Part shown: positions 25,603 to 33,534 of the stretch, in pieces | How the letters are laid out: each line of letters opens with the position of its first letter | How positions within the stretch are numbered: position 1 is the stretch's first letter | Source: Aurantibrevibacter litoralis | Lineage (GTDB): Bacteria > Bacteroidota > Bacteroidia > Flavobacteriales > Flavobacteriaceae | Direction of reading: 5' to 3' | Length of the DNA stretch: 64,000 nt | Assembly (NCBI RefSeq): GCF_034651555.1 | Contig: NZ_JAYEEQ010000007.1 | Location: forward strand, 1-64,000 | Notes under the pieces: generated by a model | Seen by the model: the letters and a program-made list of their open reading frames with translations, nothing else | Database searches by the model: none | Told to the model about the DNA's origin: nothing | Translations under genes and position numbers: made by a program

Positions 25603-25983
25603 ATATAAATTGACTTTCGGTTAAAAAGAATGATCTGATTTTTAATGGAAAAAATCACTCGAAAAACCGACCTCGATTGAATGAAAAAACTGACCGAATT
25701 TTGACTCGGAATAAATTGCCGAAATGAGGATTTTAGGTAACGGAAAAACTGAATTTACGCGCGGAACGAATTACCGAATTGAGAATTTTAGGTGAAAGGA
25801 AAACGAAATTTATGTTCGGAATGAATACACGAAACGCAGAATTTCACGATTCGAATTTGATTTTAGGTGAGCGACAGACCGAAAATCCGAGCCGAGAAAA
25901 AACTAAACGGAACGAAATTAGCCGGATTGAAAAACCTGACTAAAATCGAAAACCGGAACTGAATTTTAAACCGAAAAAAATAC
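25603..25983. other. ORF-less cassette (cassette 3) with degenerate repeats
   Basis: About 380 bases without a credible reading frame on either strand. It holds roughly three degenerate copies of a ~60-bp unit around TTTTAGGT(A/G)A followed by GGAAAAA and CGGAA(C/T)GAATTACCGAA-like sequence (near 25733, 25790 and 25863). It is bounded by GTTGGTGCTC (25593) and GAGCACCAAC (25984). It could carry a small RNA, a promoter or a decayed gene. Confidence 0.6.
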
Positions 25984-26120
25984 GAGCACCAACACTGTGT
26001 ATAGCTCATTGCGGGGCAAGTGATTGACTCGAAAGTTTGCGATTTTTTGCTAACTTTACGACTTACTCGAAACGACTCGCTGTTTTATCCGCACTACGCA
26101 TAGCCTAGACCGTTGGGCGT
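25984..26120 (+). repeat. attC-like recombination site 3
   Basis: A 137-bp site from GAGCACCAAC (reverse complement of the cassette 3 start) to G|TTGGGCGT, whose right end matches GTTRRRY exactly. The arms (TATAGCTCATTGCGG and CCGCACTACGCATAG) pair less perfectly than in the other sites. Confidence 0.62.
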
Positions 26121-26139
26121 CATACAAAACATCAGACGA

Positions 26140-26796
26140 ATGAAAGAACTAATTGAAATAATTAAGATAGGTGATAACAATCAGTTAGCAAATAAACTGG
26201 ATCAAGACCCTTCACTTGCAGACAGCAAAACCGAACAGGGAATTTCAATATTGCAATTTGCTGCATATTGTCGAAATATGGAAGCGGTTCAAATTATAAG
26301 AAGGCACAAATCTCACCTCGATATTTTCGAAGCAGCGACTTTAGGTGAAGTTGAAAGAGTTAAGCAACTATTGGAAGAAAAACCTGAATTATTAAATGAC
26401 TATTCGAATGACGGTTTTACCTTATTGGGTCTTGCCGCATTTTTTGGTCATTTAGATTTAGCCCAAGAACTTCTTGAAAAAGGGGCTGACCCTAATATTG
26501 CAGCAAATAATCAATTCAAAGTTGCCCCAATACATTCTGCTTGTGCGACTTCAAATTTGGAAATGGCGGTACTTCTTATCAAAAACGGGGCTGATGTGAA
26601 TGCAAAGCAAATGCAAAATGTGACCCCAGCTCATTCCGCTGCCCACAACGGACAAACAGAGCTTGTGCAACTACTTTTTGACAATAAAGCAGATATTAAT
26701 GCAAAAATGGAAAATGGACAGACACCTCTGTCAATGGCAGAAGAAGCAAAATTTAAAGAAACTGCGGACTATATTAGAAAATTGGGTGGAAAATAA
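26140..26796 (+). CDS. Ankyrin-repeat protein; cassette 4
   Basis: A 218-residue soluble protein made almost entirely of ankyrin repeats, about five, for example GFTLLGLAAFFGHLDLAQEL, then LLEKGADPNIAANNQ, LLIKNGADVNAKQMQNVTPAHSAA and DINAKMENGQTPLSMAEEA. The family mediates protein-protein binding. The first ATG is at 26140, 28 bases inside the cassette boundary. Bounded by GTTGGGCGT (26112) and ACGCCCAAC (26805). It may inhibit or regulate a partner; the partner is not visible. Confidence 0.82.
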   Translation: MKELIEIIKIGDNNQLANKLDQDPSLADSKTEQGISILQFAAYCRNMEAVQIIRRHKSHLDIFEAATLGEVERVKQLLEEKPELLNDYSNDGFTLLGLAAFFGHLDLAQELLEKGADPNIAANNQFKVAPIHSACATSNLEMAVLLIKNGADVNAKQMQNVTPAHSAAHNGQTELVQLLFDNKADINAKMENGQTPLSMAEEAKFKETADYIRKLGGK

Positions 26797-26804
26797 AAGT
26801 ACGA

Positions 26805-26940
26805 ACGCCCAACAATGTATAAACGTAATGCGGGCGAAAGTGCTAAATTTAAATGAATTGACTATAAACAAACATATTGCTAAACGGAAAGTGAAGTGCT
26901 TCTAATCCCGCACTACGCTTATACTTGACCGTTGAGGCAC
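26805..26940 (+). repeat. attC-like recombination site 4
   Basis: A 136-bp site from ACGCCCAAC (reverse complement of the cassette 4 start) to G|TTGAGGCAC. Arms TATAAACGTAATGCGGG and CCCGCACTACGCTTATA pair at 15 of 17 positions. Confidence 0.68.
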
Positions 26941-27001
26941 ATGCAAAAAAGACAGTTAAAACATCAAAAATGATAAACAATTTGAATCTGAATAACTGAG
27001 C

Positions 27002-30000
27002 GTGAACTCTATTGCATTCATTGATACCGAGATTGAGCCAAAGAGCCGAAAGATTCTTGACATTGGAAGTGTTAAGGGTGATGGAAGTTCTTTTCACAAA
27101 ACTTCGGTTGCTGGGTTCATTCAATTTCTGAACGGAACACGATTCATCTGCGGACATAACATTTTTAATCACGATATAAAGTATATTGGTAAAGCAATCA
27201 CTGATGCTGGAATAAACTCTACAAACGTCATTGACACCTTGTTTCTTTCTCCCTTACTTTTCCCGACCAGACCTTACCATGCTTTATTGAAAGACGATAA
27301 GCTTCAATCAGAAGACACAAACAATCCTTTGAATGATTCCATCAAAGCAAAAGATTTATTCTATGATGAAATTGCAGCATTTAAACAAACAAACGAAATA
27401 CTTAAACAAATATTCTATTTGCTCCTGAATGATAAAAAAGAGTTCCGCTCTTTTTTCCGTTTCATAACATACACAAGTGAATCCAAGGATCTTGAAAAAT
27501 TGATTCGCCAAAAATTTGAAAATGAAATTTGCAAACAAGTTGACCTTTCCAAGATAATTTCAGAAAACCCAATTGAACTTGCCTACTGCTTATCGCTTGT
27601 AAACTCTTTCATTGAGCACAAAAAAATTCATTCAATCACACCACCTTGGGTACTGAAAAATTATCCGGAAGTTGAAAGAATCATGTTTCGCTTGCGAAAC
27701 CAGCCTTGCGTGAGTGGTTGTGAGTATTGCAACAACGCCTTAGACATTCATAAAGGATTGAAAAGGTTTTTTGGCTTTGATTCGTTTAGAACATACGGAG
27801 GTGAGCCACTCCAAGAAAAAGCAGTTAAGGCAGCAGTTGACAACAAATCAATGCTTGCGGTTTTTCCGACTGGTGGCGGAAAGTCAATTACCTTTCAAGT
27901 TCCAGCATTAATGAGTGGTGAAGCTGCCAAAGGCTTGACGGTTGTGATTTCCCCCTTGCAATCTCTGATGAAAGACCAAGTTGACAACCTTGAAAAAATA
28001 GGGATTACAGAAGCGGTAACCATAAATGGTTTACTTGACCCGATTGAAAGAGCTAAATCTTTTGAACGAGTAGAAGATGGTTCAGCAACCATTCTTTACA
28101 TCTCGCCTGAATCACTTCGTTCAAAGACCATTGAGAGATTGATTTTAGGTAGAAAAGTTGTCCGTTTTGTTATTGACGAGGCTCACTGTTTTTCTTCATG
28201 GGGTCAAGATTTTAGAGTTGACTACCTATATATTGGTGATTTCGTTAGACAACTTCAGGAAAAGAAAAATCTTGAGGATGGCATTCCCGTTTCGTGTTTT
28301 ACCGCAACTGCAAAACAGAAAGTGATTGAAGATATTCACGAATACTTCAAAGAAAAGCTTTCTCTCGACCTTGAGCTTTATACATCCAAAGCATCAAGGA
28401 CAAATCTTCAGTACAAAGTTTTTGAAAAGGGGAACGAGGAAGAAAAATATCAGGCAGCAAGAGATTTGATTGAGGAGAAGAATTGTCCGACTATAATCTA
28501 TGTTTCAAGAACCAGAAAAGCCTATCTGCTTGCAGAACGACTAACCAAGGATGGTTTTAATGCCAAACCCTACCATGGAAAGATGGACAAACAAGAGAAG
28601 TCCGAAAATCAAGATTCATTTATCAACGGTGAAACCCAAATTATGGTGGCAACCTCTGCTTTCGGAATGGGAGTTGACAAAAAAGACGTTGGTATGGTGA
28701 TTCATTATGAAATTTCCGATTCACTTGAAAACTACATTCAGGAAGCAGGAAGAGCCGGCAGAGATGAAAATATTGTTGCTGACTGCTTCGTATTGTTTAA
28801 CGAAGAAGACTTAAGTAAACATTTCATTCTATTGAACCAAACGAAACTTTCAATCAAAGAGATTCAGCAAATCTGGAAAGCGATAAAAGACATTACTAGA
28901 TTCCGATTAAAAGTTTCAAACTCTGCTTTAGAAATTGCACGAAAAGCAGGCTGGGACGATAATGTGGTTGAAATTGAAACCAGAGTAACAACAGCTATTG
29001 CAGCCTTAGAAGATGCAGGGTATTTAAAGCGAGGGCAAAATATGCCGAGAATTTTCGCCAACAGTATCCTCTCAAAGAATGCACAAGAAGCCATTGACAA
29101 AATCAACGCTTCGGAAAGATTTGAGGAAAAGCAGAAAGAAAAAGGTATCCGAATCATCAAGAAACTTTTTTCAAGCAAAAGCAGAAAGCAGTCAAGTGAA
29201 GATCCTGCTGAATCAAGAATTGATTACATCAGCGATCATCTGGGAATTGTGAAAGAAGAAGTGATAAACATTGTCAATCTTCTTCGTGAGGAAAAGATTC
29301 TGGCTGATGCAAAAGATTTGACTGCCTTCATCAAGAAGGGTGAAAACAAAAATCGCTCTCTCAATATCGTTGAATCATTCGGCAAAATTGAAAATTTTCT
29401 TTTATCAGTTTTTGAGGAACAGGAAAAAACATTTCACGTCAAAGAATTGAATGAGGAAGCCGAACAGAAAAGTTGTGATGATGTATCTCCAAATAAGATT
29501 AAAACTGTCATCAATTTTTGGGTAATCAAGAATTGGATTAAGCGACAAAACCTTCAATACTCAAAGAACCATATTGCTGCTATTTCGCTTCATCCGAGGG
29601 CTTTGCTGAAAGAGAAATTAGAGAAGCGGCACGAGTTGGCAAAGTTCATTATAGAATTTCTTCATGAGAAAAGTAATTTGAATGTAACTGAAGATGAAGT
29701 TGAAAAAGAAGAAGTATTAGTTGAGTTTTCAGTTCATGAATTAAAAACAGCTTATGAAAACCACCAAAGTCTTTTCAAGCTTGAAATTGGTATCGATGAT
29801 GTTGAGGATACCCTCTTTTATCTTTCAAGGATTGAGGCAATCAAAATTGAAGGTGGGTTTCTTGTTGTTTATAACCGACTTACTATTGAACGAGTTGAGC
29901 AGGACAACAAAAAACGCTATAAAGTTGAAGATTATCAAAAGCTGAATCAGTTTTACGAAAACAAGGTTCAACAAATTCATATTGTTGGTGAGTATGCCAA

Positions 30001-31828
30001 GAAAATGATAAGTGACTACAAAGATGCTTTACAATTTGTAGAAGATTATTTTCAACTCAACTATCAATCGTTTCTCAATAAATATTTCAAAGGCAGCCGT
30101 CAGAATGAAATCAAACGCAACTTAACACCTGCCAAGTTCAGACAGCTTTTCGGAGAACTTTCGCCAACGCAATTGAAAATCATAAATGACAATGAAACAA
30201 AACACATTGTTGTAGCTGCTGGGCCTGGAAGCGGGAAGACAAGAGTGTTGGTTCACAAACTTGCTTCATTGCTTTTGATGGAAGATGTAAAACATGAGCA
30301 GTTGCTTATGGTGACTTTTTCAAGAGCGGCAGCAACAGAATTCAAAAAACGTTTGCTTAAACTAATTGGCAATGCAGCAAATTATATCGAAATAAAAACC
30401 TTTCATTCCTATTGCTTTGACTTATTGGGGAAGGTTGGCAGCTTGGAAAAGTCAGATGAAATTTTGAGAAAAACGATTGATAAAATTAAGAGTAGAGAAG
30501 TTGAGCCAAGTCGAATTACAAAAACCGTTTTGGTGATTGACGAAGCACAGGACATGGATGAAGATGAGTTCAACTTAATAAATGCCTTGATGGAACAGAA
30601 CGAAGAAATGCGAGTAATTGCAGTTGGTGATGACGACCAGAATATTTATGAATTCAGAGGAGCAAGTTCAAAATATCTTGAGCAGTTTATTCAGGTGAAC
30701 AAGGCGGTCAAACATGAGCTAGTTGAGAATTACAGAAGCAAAAGCAATCTTGTTGATTTTACAAATCAGTATGTAACAAGAATCCATCACCGTTTAAAAG
30801 ACATTCCAATTATTGCCAAACAAACCGACAATGGAAAAATAAAACTGGTTCGATATCAAAGCGGGAATCTCATTACTCCGCTTGTACATGACTTGCATAC
30901 AACCGAGCTTACAGGCACTACTTGTGTACTTACAAAAACAAATGAAGAAGCACTTCAAATCACAGGATTGCTTTTGAAAAACGAAATGCAAGCGAGGTTG
31001 ATTCAGACAAATGACGGTTTCAGTTTGTATAACCTTTCGGAAGTCAGATTCTTTTTGAGTCAACTGAATTTAGCTGACGATGTTTTCATAATCAGTAATG
31101 ATGTTTGGGCAAATGCTAAACGGGAATTGATAAATAAGTTTCGCAACAGCACAAAGTTGGAAGTATGTACGAACATCATTAAGGATTTTGAAGCGACCAA
31201 TCCAAAGAAGAAATACAAATCTGATTTGGAGGTTTTCATTCGCGAATCCAAACTTGAAGATTTTTTCAACGAGAATGGTGAAACAATTTTCGTTTCAACC
31301 ATTCATAAAGCAAAGGGTAAAGAGTTTGACAATGTTTTCCTGATGCTTGAAAATTTTAATCCTGCAACGGATGAAGCCAAGAGACAGTTGTATGTTGCCA
31401 TGACAAGAGCAAAACAGAATTTGACAGTACATATTAACTCAAACTTTCTTGACAAACTTTCCGCAGAAAATTTAGAACGAATTGAGGATAGTGAAATTTA
31501 CCTACCACCAAAAGAGTTGGTAATGCATTTAACCTACAAAGATGTTTGGCTTGACTACTTCGTAAATAGACAACATTTAATTTCTCAACTCATGAGTGGG
31601 AATGTATTGACTTTGAACGGTGATGAATGTTTGAACCTGCACGGTCAATCAGTTTTGAAGTTTTCACAGCTCTTTTTGAGACAAATTGAGAGCTTAAAGG
31701 AGAAGAATTATATGCTGAAAAGTGTGAAAGTGAACTTCATCGTTTACTGGTTAAAAGAAGGAGCAGAACACGAGGTGAAAATTGTTTTACCGGAACTTTA
31801 CTTTGAGAAACAACAGAATGAAGAATAA
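27002..31828 (+). CDS. Exonuclease-RecQ-UvrD fusion helicase
   Basis: A 1608-residue multidomain DNA enzyme with a GTG start. Residues ~1-190 form a DEDD 3'-5' exonuclease-like domain (FIDTE at 6-10; CGHNIFNHD at 50-58). A Cys cluster CVSGCEYC lies at about 236-243. An SF2 RecQ helicase follows: Walker A TGGGKS at 290-295, DEAH near 390 and EAGRAGRD near 580. The C-terminal third is an SF1 UvrD/Rep helicase: GPGSGKT near 1073, DEAQD near 1178, VGDDDQNIYEFRG, VSTIHKAKGKEFDN and MTRAKQ near 1467. Opposite-polarity motors plus a nuclease suggest DNA processing or phage defence. It follows attC-like site 4 directly. Confidence 0.9.
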   Translation: MNSIAFIDTEIEPKSRKILDIGSVKGDGSSFHKTSVAGFIQFLNGTRFICGHNIFNHDIKYIGKAITDAGINSTNVIDTLFLSPLLFPTRPYHALLKDDKLQSEDTNNPLNDSIKAKDLFYDEIAAFKQTNEILKQIFYLLLNDKKEFRSFFRFITYTSESKDLEKLIRQKFENEICKQVDLSKIISENPIELAYCLSLVNSFIEHKKIHSITPPWVLKNYPEVERIMFRLRNQPCVSGCEYCNNALDIHKGLKRFFGFDSFRTYGGEPLQEKAVKAAVDNKSMLAVFPTGGGKSITFQVPALMSGEAAKGLTVVISPLQSLMKDQVDNLEKIGITEAVTINGLLDPIERAKSFERVEDGSATILYISPESLRSKTIERLILGRKVVRFVIDEAHCFSSWGQDFRVDYLYIGDFVRQLQEKKNLEDGIPVSCFTATAKQKVIEDIHEYFKEKLSLDLELYTSKASRTNLQYKVFEKGNEEEKYQAARDLIEEKNCPTIIYVSRTRKAYLLAERLTKDGFNAKPYHGKMDKQEKSENQDSFINGETQIMVATSAFGMGVDKKDVGMVIHYEISDSLENYIQEAGRAGRDENIVADCFVLFNEEDLSKHFILLNQTKLSIKEIQQIWKAIKDITRFRLKVSNSALEIARKAGWDDNVVEIETRVTTAIAALEDAGYLKRGQNMPRIFANSILSKNAQEAIDKINASERFEEKQKEKGIRIIKKLFSSKSRKQSSEDPAESRIDYISDHLGIVKEEVINIVNLLREEKILADAKDLTAFIKKGENKNRSLNIVESFGKIENFLLSVFEEQEKTFHVKELNEEAEQKSCDDVSPNKIKTVINFWVIKNWIKRQNLQYSKNHIAAISLHPRALLKEKLEKRHELAKFIIEFLHEKSNLNVTEDEVEKEEVLVEFSVHELKTAYENHQSLFKLEIGIDDVEDTLFYLSRIEAIKIEGGFLVVYNRLTIERVEQDNKKRYKVEDYQKLNQFYENKVQQIHIVGEYAKKMISDYKDALQFVEDYFQLNYQSFLNKYFKGSRQNEIKRNLTPAKFRQLFGELSPTQLKIINDNETKHIVVAAGPGSGKTRVLVHKLASLLLMEDVKHEQLLMVTFSRAAATEFKKRLLKLIGNAANYIEIKTFHSYCFDLLGKVGSLEKSDEILRKTIDKIKSREVEPSRITKTVLVIDEAQDMDEDEFNLINALMEQNEEMRVIAVGDDDQNIYEFRGASSKYLEQFIQVNKAVKHELVENYRSKSNLVDFTNQYVTRIHHRLKDIPIIAKQTDNGKIKLVRYQSGNLITPLVHDLHTTELTGTTCVLTKTNEEALQITGLLLKNEMQARLIQTNDGFSLYNLSEVRFFLSQLNLADDVFIISNDVWANAKRELINKFRNSTKLEVCTNIIKDFEATNPKKKYKSDLEVFIRESKLEDFFNENGETIFVSTIHKAKGKEFDNVFLMLENFNPATDEAKRQLYVAMTRAKQNLTVHINSNFLDKLSAENLERIEDSEIYLPPKELVMHLTYKDVWLDYFVNRQHLISQLMSGNVLTLNGDECLNLHGQSVLKFSQLFLRQIESLKEKNYMLKSVKVNFIVYWLKEGAEHEVKIVLPELYFEKQQNEE

Positions 31829-31831
31829 AAG

Positions 31832-32338
31832 CACGATGCCTTTAACTTCTTTAAAACCAAAATAGAAAAAGGTGAAATAATAATCATTGATAAAGTTTTT
31901 CAAGAATGCACATACAACTCCAAGGGGATTGTGCTTACAACTCTTGATTATCTTAACGATAAGACATTTTTAAAATCTTCAAAAGTCCCGTATAAGACCG
32001 ACTCATTACTTGCCCCTTCACCAGCAAAATTTTTACGACAAGTTGAAAATCAATTTGTGAATACAGTTGTAAGGCGGCAAAAGAAACTTTCTGATACTGA
32101 ATTTGAAAATCAAAAAAATTCATTTCTGAATGATGCAGATATGAAGCAAATAGCCACTTTGCTTGAATCTTATTAAGGATGGTGAAAGGGTTGTCCTCGT
32201 GACAGAAGAAACGGAAATCAGTAACGACAATAAACTTTTCAAGAAAATTCCTGCCATTTGCAAAGAATTACAAATTGAAACAATGACTTTACCCGAACTC
32301 ATTGCAAAATATGACGGTATCGAAATTGATTTCCTATA
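31832..32338 (+). pseudogene. DUF4411 (PIN-like toxin) remnant, truncated and frameshifted
   Basis: Immediately after the helicase stop, in the same frame, the sequence reads DAFNFFKTKIEKGEIIIIDK then VFQECTYNSKGI and LLAPSPAKFLRQVENQFVN, and stops at 32176. A +1 shift near 32165 restores LNLIKDGERVVLVTEETEIS, KLFKKIPAICKELQIETMTL and a stop at 32338. This matches DUF4411 proteins (VTEE...KIPAICK near the C-terminus). The N-terminal strand with the first catalytic Asp is missing. DUF4411 genes commonly pair with an HTH/ImmA-type partner, which is absent here. Confidence 0.65.
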
Positions 32339-32346
32339 GAAAACCT

Positions 32347-32777
32347 ACGCCCAACATCACTTATACGCAAGCATGGGTTTTCCCGCTTGAACGTGACAGG
32401 CTGTGCTTCGTAGGACAGGAAAGTGGTAAAATGAACGTTCTGTTCTTTGTAGATTAGAAGGGTGCAAAAGTGATTTGCACACGAGTACAAACCAGGGACA
32501 GCAAAGCAACGATGGACACAGGGGCGGAATAATCATTGTAATGATGAAGGTCTCTATTGGGGTGGATTGCAGGGTTAACCAATTTAATGTTGGCCCTACT
32601 AATTTGAAAAGAATGCGTTATTTTTGTATATTATGTTTAAATTACCGTGTAATGGGAGATGATCTGGCACGGTGTCCTATATGAACAAATAGACAGGTGT
32701 CAGACTCTGGGTAAAACGCCTTGCGTTTGCGCTACGCAAACACGTTGGTACTAATTTCAAATAAAACAGTTAGAACA
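32347..32777. other. Decayed cassette-boundary region
   Basis: An attC-like left box (ACGCCCAAC at 32347, then TTATACGC) starts the region and an attC-like right end (GCGCTACGCAAACACGTTGG around 32730-32749, boundary G|TTGGTACTAAT at 32744) closes it. No continuous site or credible gene lies between. A -7-like TATTTTTG occurs near 32621. The stretch seems to be a rearranged cassette junction. Confidence 0.4.
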
Positions 32778-33320
32778 ATGAGAAACTATTGGAATGAACA
32801 ATGGAAGAAAGTTCAATTTGATGATGGAATTGCAGAAAATGAAAAGTTTAAAATCTCAAATTACGGACGAATTTTAAACTGTAAAGGCGAAACGGAATTT
32901 TTGGTTAAAAAGTCGTTCATTAATGGATACCAAAACCTTCCATTAAAACAAAAAATGAACGGAAAATCTACCAGCAGATACGTTCATAAACTTGTAGCTG
33001 AACATTTCCTTGAACGGAATGACGGAGTTTATGTCATCCATCTAAATTATGACAAAACCGACAATCGGCTAGAAAACCTAAAATGGGCAACCAAGAGAGA
33101 AAAAGAACTTCACCAATTTAACAATCCAAATTGGGAAGGAATCATTAAAAAAAGAAATAAAAATATTGGTAAATTGAACGAGGGAAAAGTGAAAATCATC
33201 AAACGCCAATTAAAAAACAACCGAACCAGAATTAATATGATTGCCAAGCGCTTTGGTGTGTCTGATACCCAGATTCACAGGATAAAAAAAGGAGAGAATT
33301 GGAGCTCAGTAACCATATAG
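32778..33320 (+). CDS. NUMOD4/HNH homing-type endonuclease
   Basis: A protein of about 180 residues starting at the ATG at 32778 (MRNYWNEQWKKVQF). The N-terminal NUMOD4 motif FKISNYGRILN is followed by an HNH core (YVIHLNYDKTDNRLENLKWA). A C-terminal helix-turn-helix (INMIAKRFGVSDTQIHRIKKG) resembles intron-encoded nuclease DNA-binding repeats. Such enzymes are usually selfish or phage-derived and cut a specific site. It follows a cassette-like boundary at 32744, but I do not find the expected complementary box after its stop. Confidence 0.82.
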   Translation: MRNYWNEQWKKVQFDDGIAENEKFKISNYGRILNCKGETEFLVKKSFINGYQNLPLKQKMNGKSTSRYVHKLVAEHFLERNDGVYVIHLNYDKTDNRLENLKWATKREKELHQFNNPNWEGIIKKRNKNIGKLNEGKVKIIKRQLKNNRTRINMIAKRFGVSDTQIHRIKKGENWSSVTI

Positions 33321-33534
33321 TAAGTAGGCTTTCCGCCACGAATTTATAATCTGTGCCAATAAGCATGGCATAACGTTGAAGGAATACCGGTTCATAGATT
33401 GCCAAACCACGCGAGCCATTTGCATATCCTTGTAAGTGGAGTCTTTGCGTTCTATTCTTGGCAGCTACATTACGGGGTACATAATTATATGAACTTTAAA
33501 GCGTTACTAAGAAGGGCTTTAAGACCTTTACACT

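Noticed and set aside
26113..26139. TTG start for the ankyrin gene at the cassette boundary
   Set aside because: The TTG is the recombination boundary; the ATG at 26140 is the natural start.
32475..32684. 69-residue frame between the toxin remnant and HNH gene
   Set aside because: No protein-like composition, no ribosome site, and it lies in a decayed cassette junction.
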